A stretch of 64,000 nucleotides of DNA from Letharia columbiana (lineage: Eukaryota > Ascomycota > Lecanoromycetes > Lecanorales > Parmeliaceae): the NCBI RefSeq assembly GCF_014066305.1, contig NW_023501047.1:1-64000 (forward strand), given 5' to 3'. The notes under the pieces are model-generated. The model saw only the letters and a program-made list of their open reading frames with translations. It was not told the DNA's origin and searched no databases. Of this stretch, positions 22,501 through 33,524 are shown piece after piece. Within the stretch, counting starts at the first letter, position 1, and the number at the start of each line of letters is the position of its first letter. The position numbers and the translations under genes are program-made.

Positions 22501-23979
22501 CGACAGTCAAGCTTCGATTGGAGAGCTAAGCCAGGAGTCAGTGCTTACCTCCTGGTAAAAGCACCGAGATCGGCGAACAATGCTTCAACGCCTGTGAAGG
22601 CGAGCAAAATGCCTCCAAGAGACCTCCATCCGTCGGTCTTGTTCCGTACAAAGTATGCCCCGGCAAAGTAGGGCGAGAACGCTTTCAGGACCGAGTGGTC
22701 AAAGAAGACCAGATTCTTGCCGAGCTCGTCAGTTCATTGGCAAAGCGTGTGGGTGGATGAAGGCAGCTTACGTAGATGCCAAAGGCGAGATTGAACAGCA
22801 GCCAAATGATGACAATCGGCGCAAAAGCACTTCCAATCTTGGATGTACCCAGAGGCTGAATGAGAAAAAGGCAGATCAAGATAGCACAAGTCGTGCCGAC
22901 GATGGTGGATGAGGAGATGTCAGACTTGACGATTTCCAGGCTGCGAGCTTCATTCAATACCCGGGCATAGCGAGCCGAAGAGAGACTAGAGAGACTACTT
23001 ACCCCTGAATGGCACCCAGAATAGATTGAGCTGGGGTGAGGACACCATCTAAGATACGGTCAGTCCCGTCAGACCAACAAAGGCCCTTTCAACATACCGG
23101 ACATGACCAATGACACCCCCAACACCCCCACAACCTTCAACAAGGCCTTCATGAATGCACTCCTTTCCATGAAATTCCTCGCAGACTTGCTGCCGGTGCT
23201 CAATTCATTAGTCTTGACCCTCTCCATCTTGATGCCCCTCTCTTCTCTTGGATCGCGTCTCACGATATTTGCCTATGATACCATCACCGTATTAGCATTG
23301 CTCCTCACACCTCCCCTCTCCCCCCTTCCGTACTACTTCCCCAACCACAAAGATGACAAGGGCACATACATATCTGGACAACAAACTATAGACAGCGAAC
23401 GTCCCCCCCTCACCCTCATCATCCGCCCTGAGCACAATGGTAACATACTTGACGCTAACCATCAGCGTCAAGGTCCAGATGATCAAGGAGAGCGCGCCGA
23501 GGAGGTCATCCCGGCTGGGCTCGGAGCTGAAGGTTGAAGAGTAGACGTAGAGGGGGGAGGTGCCGATGTCGCCGTAAATGACGCCAATGGATTGGTACGC
23601 GAGCCTAAGGAGAGGGGGTGAGATGTAAGATCGGTAAAAGGGAACAAGTCGACTGGTCTCATGGGTCGTGGAAAGAGGGAGCCTGAAGGGAGGGATCGAG
23701 GGACGTACCAGAAGAGGTATTTGCCTCGGAAAGTCTGGGGCTCGGTGTCAGCGAGAGGTGGTCGGATGTGAGATAGAGTCAGCGTACCTGCTTCTTCCTC
23801 ACATCCCTCCCGTCCTCCTCTTCCTCGACTTCCTTCTCCTCCGTGCTATACCTGCTCAAGCCCGGCTTTTCCAACCGCTGCTGGTGCGCGTAGGCACCAG
23901 TGCCGATGGAGGGGATGCGATCGACCGCATCATCAGCGATGTGGATGTGACTTGACGATAGGGGGGGAAGTGTTTGCAT
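16529..23979 (-). CDS. HAK1: High-affinity K+ transporter, KUP/HAK family, with a 4.4-kb repeat-filled intron
   Basis: Plasma-membrane K+ uptake transporter. Eleven exons splice in phase: 23979-23788, 23734-23709, 23604-23370, 23272-23098, 23048-23003, 22940-22772, 22715-22549, 22495-22444, 22385-22230, 22170-22024 and 17617-16529, giving about 817 aa, a usual length. Family hallmarks are [115 protein letters not shown] and [20 protein letters not shown]. The C-terminus is a long cytosolic tail with a Ser/Thr-rich insert. The intron between [11 protein letters not shown] and TTKLGEAYG (22023-17618, phase 0) is 4,406 nt. Removing the inserted element would leave a normal 71-nt intron with a CTGAC-type branch site near the acceptor. 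Every exon reads through, so the protein is probably still made if this intron is spliced. KHA1 lies upstream on the same strand. Confidence 0.93.
17669..17890. repeat. First half of the split 435-bp terminal unit
   Basis: Matches 21567-21788 without gaps, with one visible substitution (GTCTCTGTCAG versus GTCTCTTTCAG). It contains three GTTGGTACC-type words (TTGGTACCCTTGTTGGTACC) and the palindrome-like GGTACCCC repeats. Confidence 0.9.
17900..18300. repeat. Short-period degenerate satellite (CAGCCAT words)
   Basis: Built from AGCCAT/CAGCTATT words. It includes four 18-bp units of the GCCATTGGAGCCATGCCA type at about 18128-18200. It grades into the 35/44-bp array that follows. Confidence 0.8.
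18300..20650. repeat. 35/44-bp satellite array built from a 9-bp word
   Basis: In the first part (to about 19130) 35-bp units GCTATTTCAGCTATTTGAGC-TATTGCAGCCATGTG alternate with 44-bp units that carry one extra CTATTTCAG. From about 19130 the units are nearly all 44 bp with the variant GGAGATGTCTCAG replacing GTGGCTATTTCAG. Most units lack stop codons in all three plus frames. Because 44 is not a multiple of 3, each frame reads the three translations in rotation, which creates long overlapping open frames of up to about 230 codons. These are by-products of the repeat, not genes. Confidence 0.92.
20720..21225. repeat. 52-bp satellite array
   Basis: Nine full copies and one partial copy of a 52-bp unit with the core TTCAGGCCAGTCCTTCCGCA-GAGGGGCTGCAACTTGG. 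It is unrelated in sequence to the 44-bp array beside it. Copies differ by a few substitutions and by 9-15 bp spacer changes (GGTCATTATTGAGGGTTATT). Confidence 0.92.
21567..22001. repeat. Intact 435-bp terminal unit
   Basis: The uninterrupted copy of the terminal unit. Its central 59 bp (21789-21847, including CACCTGTATATAGCC) are absent from the split copy, where the satellite arrays sit instead. A diverged relative is at 43845-44010. Confidence 0.85.
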
Positions 23980-24480
23980 GATTGGGTTTTTCTATGTACA
24001 CAAACAAACAACGAGAGATGGAAGGGAGATAGGATAGCGGGGCGGCGGGGAATGATGGATGGAAGGAATGGAAAGAAGGAAAAAGAGAGACAGGGCAAAG
24101 ATGTTAAGCCTTCCATAAGACAAAGAAAAGTAAGACAGGGTCAGGGTCCAGCTCCACCGACCGTATCATCCAGCCTATGAAATGCATCACTTCTTCCAGC
24201 GACGGACATAATCTACAACGCCCATTGATGACTGCGCCCCCTGCACCACGACCGGATCAAGGTTGGTGTATCAGTGTATCAGTGCATCACACAGTCGAGA
24301 AACAGGGCCAAAACGATGAACAATTTTATGAAAATACGTTTGGAAAGAAGCTGCAGCAGCACGTGGGGTGCCTTCGGGGAAAATCCAAACGTTGCGGCAT
24401 TTTTGGGCCCAATGAAAAACCCAGGCATACATGCAACATGCAACCCCCCACCCTCGGCCGAGCCGATATGGTGACGGTAC
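23980..24480 (-). promoter_or_regulatory. Upstream region of HAK1
   Basis: 501 bases between the HAK start codon and the TRIM-like element. Immediately before the ATG, the HAK sense strand has a pyrimidine-rich leader (TTTGTGTACATAG region, with TCCCTTCCATCTCTCGTTG), typical of fungal promoters. No defined binding site is claimed. Confidence 0.4.
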
Positions 24481-25477
24481 TGATGAAATTGATGACGGCT
24501 TGTTGTTTTTCTATGGAGTTTGTGTGCTACTTATAGTTGTTGCCAAGCACAATAGGGCTGAGATGCTGAATTCCAACACTCCCCCTGCAGCGAAGGCCTA
24601 TTTGCTTCCCCTTGGGACTGTAGCTGTAGCTTTCCATGAATCAATTGCCTGTGTCCTACTTTGAAGCCTCCTTAAACCCGTAAACCTCGTTCGTTCGTAG
24701 GGAAATCGGGAAGAGTGCTCTGGACGTAATGAGTGTATGTGCCTACCGTAGTAGGGCTTTCCGAGATGACTTGCTGTAGGGTATATCGAGTGACTGGTTC
24801 GACTTCGAAATGTACGGGCTTCTGGCACTGGCATCGGGCACAGGCGACGTTGGCTCTGGCACTGGCATCTAACACTGGCATCTGACATCTTTCTAACTGT
24901 CGAGTCCTCCCCTAGCTGCCTTGTCGAATGCCTCCGTAGAGGGCTTTGTGGCGTGTTGTAGGGTATATCGAGTGACTGATTCGACTTCGAAATGTACGGG
25001 CTTCTGGCACTGGCATCGGGCACAGGCGACGTTGGCTCTGGCACTGGCATCTGACACTGGCATCTGACATCTTTCTAACTGTCGAGTCCTCCCCTAGCTG
25101 CCTTGTCTGGTGCGCTTTTACTTTCCTCCCCTGAATCCTAGCTCTTTAAGCCCCCCAATCTTCTGCCTTTAACAGTGCTGTGGTCGATATCGTATCGTAG
25201 GATCTGTGAGGTGTGGAATTACGCTGAGAAGCCGTAGAGGTGTGAGTAGCAACTTGTGTTAACGCAGCGGACGTCGACCGGGACCTCTGTGGCTGAATTG
25301 TACGACGTAAGAATACCTTTAGTAATCTTACGAAGGAAGCCGTCGTGGTGACGATTTTCATCAAACCGGGCTCATAACCTGTTGAAATTGATGACGGCTT
25401 GTTGTTTTTCTATGGAGTTTGTGTGCTACTTATAGTTGTTGCCAAGCACAATAGGGCTGAGATGCTGAATTCCAACA
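24481..25477 (-). mobile_element. Complete 997-bp TRIM-like LTR element, minus orientation
   Basis: Two 98-bp direct terminal repeats (24481-24578 and 25380-25477) differ at one base (TGATGAAA versus TGTTGAAA). Both have TG...CA ends. They are flanked by a perfect 5-bp target duplication GGTAC (24476-24480 and 25478-25482). In minus orientation the left repeat is the 3' LTR and is preceded by the polypurine tract GCAGGGGGAG (24579-24588). The right repeat is the 5' LTR and is followed by AGGTTATGAGCCCGG, a possible primer-binding site (tRNA not assigned). The 801-bp interior has no gag or pol. It contains a 151-bp direct duplication. The size, intact LTRs and lack of coding match a terminal-repeat retrotransposon in miniature. 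Near-identical LTRs indicate recent insertion. Confidence 0.9.
24775..25107. repeat. 151-bp direct duplication inside the TRIM-like element
   Basis: Copies at 24775-24925 and 24957-25107, starting TGTAGGGTATATCGAGTGAC and ending CCCCTAGCTGCCTTGTC, with two or three differences. Each contains a CTGGCACTGGCATC sub-repeat. Confidence 0.92.
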
Positions 25478-25482
25478 GGTAC

Positions 25483-26067
25483 GATAATATTGGTATCGAC
25501 GGTCGACCAAACACACGCAACGTCGGGCAATTTTCAGCTGCTCGGGTCCGGTATCAATTCTACGACTGGTGGTAGGAATCTAGATATTCTACAACAGTAC
25601 AAGCGGATGCCAAGCAGAACGTGCCCCCCTAAGTCTAACTATCTTTCTCGAGCCTAGGAACGGGCCGCTGCCTTAGCACGTTGATCGCGGGGTCCGAGCT
25701 TTTCCGGGTCATACCTTACAAGTAGGTACCTTAATCTTAGCAGTACTCTAGGCCTTACTGGCTGCAGTGTGATAGTAATATGTCACCCAGAAAATTAAGG
25801 AATACTTTATGATGAGAGACGAAATAGCCGAGCACTCCGTAGAATAGTTCGGATTTGCTGGGTGTAAAGCACGAAGGGTGATGAAAAATCAATGCCACGC
25901 GAAATGTTCAACTCTCCGCTGTATATAATAGTGTAACGACGCGAGACTTGAGAGAGACGATTGTGACCATCGTAAATACAGTACATCACTCTCCTCGAAA
26001 CATTTCTCCACAATAAACATGCATGCAACATCTGCTACCCCCCCGAACGGAATGCAGCCATGCAACC
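25483..26067. other. Intergenic 3' of KHA1
   Basis: No gene, repeat or RNA gene recognised. Confidence 0.4.
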
Positions 26068-28811
26068 CTAGTACCCCTTCCGCACCGCTTGGATAACCAA
26101 AATGCTAGCCTTGACGTTGCCGCTGATCAGAGCCTTGCTCATATGACTCAGGCTTTGATCAACATCCCCTTTCGAGATATCGGTGCCCTCATACGACATG
26201 CCTCGCTGACCTCGGCCCAGCACCACCAGGTCACCTGCGTTCTTGGGCGAGAGCCCAACCTCCGCCTTGGCGCGTTCCACACACTCATCCCATGTGTTCA
26301 GCGTCTCAACCGTATCGAAGAAGACGCGCGATTGCATTTCTCCCGGTAGGGAGTCGGCCATCGACTGGAAGAATGCCTCGCTATCACTTTCCGGCACAAC
26401 GCTCGTGACAACCATGGCATTGTTCTTGCCCGTTCCAGCCACCATGGTCTCATCGCTCGGTCCCTTCACATGCACAATGGTAGCGGTGACATTCGGATTC
26501 CGAGCCAGTCGCAAAACGAAGCGCAGGGCGACCCGGTCATCCACTGATCCGACATAAGGGAAGAAGATGTGATGGCTGAGATCTCGGAGCGGTGCCGTCG
26601 TATGTAACCCATTGCTTCGCAAGCTGAGGTCGGTAGCAACGCGGGTCAATGACCGCGGCTCTTCGCGTGGGATCGCACCAAAGCCGTTGTTGATGAACAC
26701 CGCTGCGTTGCATGGTGCGCTTTGGAAGAAGTCATAGACAAAGGAATTATATGACGCATTGCTGAAAGTACCATGAGTCCCTTCACCAAAAGACGCCGTG
26801 ACGATTTCGGAAAGGCTACCACTCTCGCTCCAAGGAAGTAAGACCATATCAGATGTATTGCCCGTTGCCCGTTCACCCAGCATGGCGGCGTACTGTGTTT
26901 CAGGTGCGAATTGTACTTCTCCGGAAACAGCAACATTGTTGAGCTGGCCAAAGGTGTGAAAAGCGTTCACCACGGGATCTCGATTCGACCAGTCGTCTGC
27001 TTCGGACTCTTTCATCACAGACGAGAGACGTTCCGTGAGCTCTAGCATTCGAAGTCCATGCACTTCGAGGGGTCGCTGCGGGCCTGAGGATTGCCTATCT
27101 GTCTCGGTTCCTGCGACTTTGCCATCCTTGCGAGGGTGAACCTTAGCAACCGCAGTATTAGACCTCTCACCGCCCAAGAGAGCAACGAAGGTGAATATAC
27201 TGGGCAAACTGTCAAGTCGGAGGCAGACGAGAAGCCTTCGACATTCTGTGATCTGCGGTTTGCCCGCCACAGACCCCCCAAAGCTGCCTGCAGCGTCTTC
27301 CGAATCAAGTCGGCTCCCGTCCCAGTTGATATCACCTCGCTTCCAAGCAGCGAGTTTCTTCTGGTACGAGGGTGGGAAGAGCGCGAGTGTTATGGGTGTT
27401 GTGGCAAAGGTGGTGACCAAAGCCATGACGACGAAGATGGTAAAGGTACGCTGACTCAGGATCTTTGCTTGGAGACCGATGTTCTGAACCAGTCAGTATC
27501 CCTGCAGGGGAGAGGGGATCCGTAAGGCTCACCAATACGATCAGCTCTACCAAGCCTTTGCAACTCATCAGAACACCAATAGTGAAGCTCTCCCTCCACA
27601 CAAGCTTGTTGGCTTTCGCAGCAAGGGTACCACCGGCAACCTTTGCGATGAATGCCACCGCGATGACTCCGACGACATACGCCCAAGTAATTCCATTGTC
27701 GAGGAGGCCGAGGTTGGTACTCAAACCCGAGAGTGCGAAGTAAAGTGGGAGGAAGAATACGGTGACCAGGTCCTCAAGCTTCTCTGTGAGCTTGATGGCA
27801 AATCCTCCTTCGTGGGGACAGATCAACCCCATCAGGAAAGCTCCAAAGATTGGGTGGACTCCAATGATGCCCGTGAAGAAAGCTGAGGCGAAGACCATCA
27901 GCACAGTCAGAGCCACCACGGATTGAGTGGGGCCGTTGTGAATGCTACCACTGCGCCTCAAGAGCCACAGGAAAGCTGGGCGAATGGCGTAAACAAGGAA
28001 AAGCACATAGGCGACGCATGTGAGGAGAACGTATAGAGCCGTGATTCCGGATCCAGCGTTGACAATGGCGACGCACAAAGCTAGCAGGATCCAGCCAACC
28101 ACATCATTTGCGACGCCTGCGGATAAGACGACAACACCAACTTGGGTCTGAAGTAGCTTCAGCTCGGTCAGGATTCTGCAGAGTACTGGGAAAGCCTGCA
28201 TGTGCTTAGCATTCGCGAACAGCCAGGACGATATAGGCCTACCGTGATGGCCATGGCAACACCGATAAAGAGCAAGTATGTCCCGAGGCTGATGGGTACG
28301 AGACCCTTATCATCGCGGAATTGATGGTAGAGTCCGTATGCAATTGCACATCCCAGCCCGAATGGGAGAGCCATACCGGCAGCTCCAACACTGAGCGCTA
28401 TCCTCCAATTCCTGACCAGTAGCCGCAAGTCCACCTCGAGTCCTACAAGGAAGAGGAAGAGGATCAGACCAACGTTGGCCGCCGTTGAGAGTGTGGGCAT
28501 GGAAGCTGCGGGGAAGATTGCATTGGTGAAACCCGGGGCACGGCCGAGGACAGAGGGACCGAGTAGTATGCCGCCTACGACCTCTGCGATGACCCTTGGC
28601 TGTCTGATCTTGGAAAGAGGTAGGTGGAGCAGTCGGGTGAAAATGAGGATAATGCCAGCCTAGAACGAGGATGGGTCAGTATCGGGTCCGCCGGCAGATC
28701 AATGGAGAGACATACCTGGATGATGAAGACGTAAATGGGGTTCTTCGGGTCGTAAGTGGAGGGATTGGATCCCTGGAGGATGCCTCCTTGGCCGGGGGCT
28801 CTGACGACCAT
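26068..28811 (-). CDS. KHA1: K+/H+ antiporter of the KHA1 (CPA2) family
   Basis: Endomembrane K+(Na+)/H+ exchanger of the CPA2 group, acting in K+ and pH balance (family knowledge). Exons 28811-28716, 28659-28243, 28195-27533 and 27483-26068 splice in phase to about 863 aa. The first exon MVVRAPGQGGILQGSNPSTY leads into TM1 (YVFIIQAGIILIFTRLLHLP). Family pieces are PRVIAEVVGGILLGPSVLGR, GLILFLFLVGLEVD, AFPVLCRILTELKLLQTQVG, VVLSAGVANDVVGWILLALC (the ND pair of CPA2 exchangers) and GVHPIFGAFLMGLICPHEGG. A long C-terminal UspA-like cytosolic domain ends LGRGQRGMSYEGTDISKGDV...ILVIQAVRKGY. I chose the ATG at 28811; an in-frame ATG at 28859 would add 16 residues. It shares strand and function with HAK1. 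Confidence 0.93.
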
Positions 28812-30067
28812 GGCGACCGCAGGCTTCGGTGGTGGTGTTAGTGGGGCAGTGAGATGCAATGAGCGCAGCGACAGGAGAGAAGAATGTAAGAGAGCAGTGT
28901 CAGATGAGAAGAATGTTGGACGTTAAGGTAGATATTGAAAACAAGTCAATACCTAACCCACGCGCGCAGGTCAATGTGGAGAGAGTGGCTGCAAACATAG
29001 CTGCAAACAATGGTTCCTTTCTCTCTTTAAAACAAGGCTAAGCCTCGCCCGCCCGTCACAGCACCGAGTCTATCGATCAGCCATGGTCGATCGAAGGAAG
29101 AGAGAGTCACATGAATAATCATCATGTGATCCATCTCAGTTTTTTGACCGCTCTTTTGCGCTCTCTCCTGCCGCATCCAGGTGGTTACTTTGTTGGGTGG
29201 TGGAGGCTTGACGGCTCTTCTAAAGTAAAGTAAGTAAGTAGAATCTAGACTCTTAGCGCACCTCGGCAGGCGCGTTTATTAGGGTAAGCTGGCCCTTTTA
29301 GCGTACTCTAAGTCTAATCGCAAGACCCTTGCAAAAGCTTGGCATTCACCGAGGCGGATTTTCCACGTCGGATAATTCTTCGACGGCGCCAGATGCGTTC
29401 CTGTTTTGTATAAGATATCATTTTTTAGCCACTCGACTAAAGAAGTTAACGTACTGGAACTTGTGTGATCAAGGCCTCCGTTATCGAGTTACATACGAGT
29501 ATTGATAGAAGATAAGTTCTGTGACTTTCTCGCGCCTTCGGTGCAATCGGGCCCCGAGCCCCACCACGTCACCTGTACAGATGCATAGAATGATGCATAA
29601 TGCATGTGTCAAAAAAGAGTGTATATAGAAGCTGGTATTCTGATTTTGTGCGATACTAACGCTGTCGGAATCTGCAAAGTGACTGAAGACGATATTCCGG
29701 CGGTATCAGAGTCACAAGAATCGAACATCAATTGTCTTGCACACACACTCTCTGATATCTACATTGTTCAAGAGTCTGTAGAATTATGCAGGTGGTGTGG
29801 GGGTCGAGATTTAATGTGAAGCTTTCGCAGATACGCAAAATGCAAGACACGAAAGTATTGACCGATTGGTTGTCGAGGCTTCCCTCAGGCTGACTGTGCA
29901 TCTACTAAGGTACCCTAGGTAAAGTACCTATACCTTAGCGGTCTTAGCAGTTAGTAAAGGCTGCGAACATTGGGAGAGTCATAATGTAGTCGGTGGATGA
30001 TGTTTGCTCGCCTGTTTACGACCAACACCCTGTATGAAAAAACCACCAGAGACTAAAGCATAAAAGT
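28812..30067. other. Intergenic between KHA1 and the divergent F-box-like gene
   Basis: Holds the KHA1 promoter (pyrimidine tracts on its sense strand) and the promoter of the gene starting at 30068. Short (AAAGT)n-like and AAGT runs at about 29222-29240. A 71-codon frame at 29604-29819 has no support. Confidence 0.4.
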
Positions 30068-30975
30068 ATGCTTACGCTACAGCGGATCCATAATCGGATC
30101 CCAACGACAGAGGCCTTGCCTCTTCGCCCCGCCATTCCACCCAGGTCAAGATTCGAGTCTCTGCCCTTCGAGCTTCGACTCCAGATATACAGCCTACTGC
30201 TCGACGGAAAGCCCCAGTACTGTCACTTTGAAAAGGCAGTGGGTGGCCGAAGCTATTCCACTCCCAAGCTCTATCCCGCCATCCTCGCCGTCAATCGCTC
30301 CATCTCCGCCGAAGCCTATCCCGTTCTGTACGGGGAGAACACCTTTCTCTTCCTCGGTACTACGCAGATTGCCGATCATCTTAACATCAATCACCAATTC
30401 CTCCGCCGTCTTGTCGGGCTGCCCAAAATTCATGACCCTCCCTACTCCCCAAAACCTCTCGTCATTTGATCAAACACGTCGCGGCCGCGCCGTTGGAACT
30501 AGCCAGAAATGACTGGGTTGGTCGACTGCTTGGACTGGCACCCGCGATCAAGACAATCGAGTTTGACTTCTGGGTTGGCTTCGCAAGCATTCCCACCCTC
30601 GATGCATCTATTCCTGCAATCAAAAGTCTCATCGGTGCTTCGACGCAGACCTTCCGCATTGGGACTCGAGATTTCGATGCCTACCACGGCTCCGGATTTC
30701 GCTTTTCGCGCAGAAGGCGGGTAGAGCTGCCTGGCATGATATTAGCCGTGGTCGACCTCAAGGGCCTCGACCATGTGCAAGAGAAGAGCCGTCTGGTTCA
30801 CAAAGCCTTGCGTTTCATCATCGAAATTATGGGACAACGGCCGCCGATGCCGAACAATACTATTTTCCCTGGCCAAGCGCTGGTATCGGTAGAGTATAGA
30901 GTGTTTTTACACAAAGATTTTGCCGGTTTTTGGTCGTCAGATGAGTTCACAGTCGAAGCTGAGACTCAAGGGTAG
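30068..30975 (+). pseudogene. F-box-like/2EXR-type fungal protein, frame broken
   Basis: Starts MLTLQRIHNRIPTTEALPLR, then FESLPFELRLQIYSLLLDGK, the helical start motif of fungal F-box-like/2EXR and DUF7730 proteins. It continues AILAVNRSISAEAYPVLYGE-NTFLF, a hallmark of this family, up to QFLRRL. That frame stops at 30467-30469. The expected continuation (HLIKHVAAAPLELARNDWVG, then PAIKTIEFDFWVGFASI and VHKALRFIIEIM) is in another frame and ends at 30975. There is no AG acceptor between about 30430 and 30470, so an intron cannot bridge the frames. A frameshift (decay or sequence error) is more likely. The family is thought to mediate protein interactions; no precise role is known. Confidence 0.6.
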
Positions 30976-31818
30976 ACTTCGATCGACACTAACGGCCAAA
31001 GTTTCGAGATTGGGTGGTGGTGCAAGAGCATGACATGGCGACGCTCGGGAACGGGTCGTGTCAACACCAAGGTGTTGTACGGCTACAAGGGTTGGTGGCC
31101 CTCCGTAGCGGGTGCAATTTGCCCAGAAATCTTGCAATGGGGGGATTCGAGGACGTTCATTTAAGTCACGCTATTTCTGTTATTTGTCTGTGTAACTGAG
31201 GATCTATTGATTGGGTACATGACGAAACAGGATCAGATCAGATCTCTGTTGAAGAGATACTGATTACATGCGGGTAAAGCAAAATTCGGACCTCTGTTGA
31301 AGAGGTCGTCGCAGAAATCAAGAACATCGACCGTGTTTGCGAGTCCCAGCAACCAGATGCTCTCGCGAGGAATAAAGAAAATCACAAGCGCTTTTGTCCA
31401 TCATCAAGGGTAGTGGCATCTATTGCAAGCAATTAGAAGCCGTATCACCCGGTCAAATTCTTCTGGCAACCGATCTTATTGTGGCTCAGGCAAAACATCC
31501 TGCGGCATGGGGGTTCCTTGGATCCGCCTCAACGCCGTCCTTCCGCTGGGCTCCGACGCTGCTATCCGAGCTCTTCCCAGAAAAGGGTTGCCCACTGCGG
31601 ATTCGACTGCTCATTCTATCCGCAGTAGAGACCCTGAAATGGAGAAGAACGCGGTTTCAATCATCGCAACCAGCGAGAGGACCGCGATGCGGAAGCTCCG
31701 AGGATCCCCCATGCAAAGGCTATATTTACAAAGTCACATTAACTCGCATAGCGTTTCACCAGAGGTGGGGTGGGGGAGAAAGGGGATACGTTACTGGCTT
31801 GCGCTTGGGGCCCACCCT
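30976..31818. other. Intergenic, no gene recognised
   Basis: A plus-strand frame at 31394-31960 overlaps the RNase III-like gene antisense and has no domain. It is likely non-coding. Confidence 0.4.
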
Positions 31819-32333
31819 TCAAGTTGGCACCAATCCCAACGTGTTCATCACACGTTTGACAGTATTCATGTCGCTGTCCAAATACACCGCTCCTAGAACA
31901 GCCTCAACAGTGGCAGACATTGTGACCGGAGACACGTGGCCCAGCGTCGAAGGGTTTTGATTGACGAATGCCACCAGACCAGTCGCACGGCCAATTCTAT
32001 CCAAGTTGAGGTTACCCCCAACTGCCTGTCGGATCTGGTCAAATCGAACTGAAATAAAGTCAGCTCGTGACCTCAGGCGATCCTTCGTCATGTATTTTTG
32101 TCACCCCGAGCTTCCATCCCCTCGTGCCACGCTTCTGCGATCGCAAGGTCAAGCACCCGGTCGCCTAGCACCGCGAGACGTCTGTTCCCACCAACGAGTG
32201 TTCGATTGCCTATAGTCTGGACCGGCGACCCGGCGGCTTGAAGCGCTTCCCATATCGTCCAAGGATCGCTAAATTGATAGCCAATGATCTCCTCAACCCC
32301 GCGAATTTTGTCCATCATATTTGTGTCTTCCAT
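31819..32333 (-). CDS. Small RNase III-fold protein, catalytic site degraded (copy 1)
   Basis: Exons 32333-32105 and 32048-31819 (56-nt intron) encode 152 aa, essentially one RNase III domain with no dsRNA-binding domain. Pieces in order are VEEIIGYQFSDPWTIWEALQ, GGNRRLAVLGDRVLDLAIAE, GGNLNLDRIGRATGLVAFVN and MSATVEAVLGAVYLDSDM. Compared with the RNase III signature ERLEFLGDSVL, the two Glu positions are Arg and Ala. In the ADVVEAV segment the Asp is Ala, while the Glu is kept. Only part of the four-acid metal site survives, so it is probably not a nuclease. It could act as a dimerising or RNA-binding pseudoenzyme (inference). The reading frame is intact. A RIP-related repeat begins about 50 bp upstream of its start, and related copies lie at 35520-36385 and 38420-39111. 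Confidence 0.82.
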
Positions 32334-32380
32334 AGCGAAGGCCGATCGGGGCGCAATTGGAAAGAACGAAGTGACGTGTT

Positions 32381-32603
32381 AGACAGACTTATATAATCAA
32401 GTATAAGTAGGTCTAGAGTTATGTAGTAATGTGGACTTAGTAGTAGATAAATATATTTTCGTATATGGATCTTGTAGTAAGACGAATTCTTACGGAAGCA
32501 AGAAGGAAAACGGGGGCATCGCCCTCTTAAGCTTCTATGCCAAAAGCCTACGTATGCCAAGAGTCATGGCCACACTGCGGCTTCGCCCGGAAGCTGAGCA
32601 ACC
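32381..32603. repeat. Un-RIPped copy of a dispersed/terminal repeat
   Basis: Homologous in the same orientation to 34283-34497. Where the two differ, this copy almost always has G or C and the other has A or T (for example ATGTGGACTTAG here, ATATAAACTTAG there). It lies in the promoter of RNase III-like copy 1. Confidence 0.85.
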
Positions 32604-32647
32604 GGGTAGCAAAAAAGCCCGCACACCGCCATCCCGGAAATAAGAGG

Positions 32648-32693
32648 AACCAATGATGTACGTCCCAGAGAACCAATGATGTACGTCCCAGAG
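32648..32693. repeat. 23-bp perfect tandem repeat
   Basis: Two copies of AACCAATGATGTACGTCCCA-GAG, adjacent, no mismatch. Confidence 0.95.
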
Positions 32694-33524
32694 GTAGAAG
32701 GATAACTGCTATGTATGACTGATGTAGAGCCTAATATCTACCATGGCCAAGGCCCACTAGTGTTATTGGCTAGACAACCTCTATCAACTACTATTAAATA
32801 AATAATAAGAGTCTTACGATTATATTTATATCTAGTTAATACTCTAATTTATATTATATTCTTTATAATATTCTTTATATTTATAAATCGATCTAGACGT
32901 ATTAATACTCTTAATATTAATAATCTTAATAGTTCTAGATTCGTAATAATCTTTCTTTATAATAAATTAAAATCTCGTAGAATTTAAATTACTCGTATCT
33001 TAGATAATTAATTTAAATTTAATTACTAGCTAAGTATTAGAATTAATATAGATATAATATTAATATAAATAAGATAAATAGAATAATAAGACTATCGAAT
33101 TATATAGATAAAAAGAAGATATAATATAATAGAAGATATCTTCGCTAAGATATTAGATTATAGAATTAAGTAATATATTAAGAATACGCTTATAATATTA
33201 AGAGACTTACTTAGAATTTAAAAACGATAATAGAAACTATAGTAGAATTCTCTATTTAGATTTATTTCTCTTTATTAAATAAGAAGTTTATATAGATTTT
33301 AACTAAGTTATAGATATATTTCTCTTTATAATATTCTTATAAAATATAATCTTTATAATTAAATCTTCTTAAACTTTATCTTCTTAATAATTAATTATAA
33401 TTTATATACTTATTTTAGCGTAGCGAACTCGAATTTATAATTAATTATATATATAAATTTAAGATTTTTAAGCTTAGCTCTATCTTATTCTATTATACGA
33501 GTAAAGGCCTATGAATTAAATTCA

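Noticed and set aside
24598..25050. 150-codon minus-strand frame in the TRIM-like element
   Set aside because: Spans the internal duplication, no gag-like motif; its repeats (MPVPEPTSPVPDAS) follow from the DNA repeat.
31394..31960. 188-codon plus-strand frame
   Set aside because: Partly antisense to the RNase III-like copy 1 exon and without domain.
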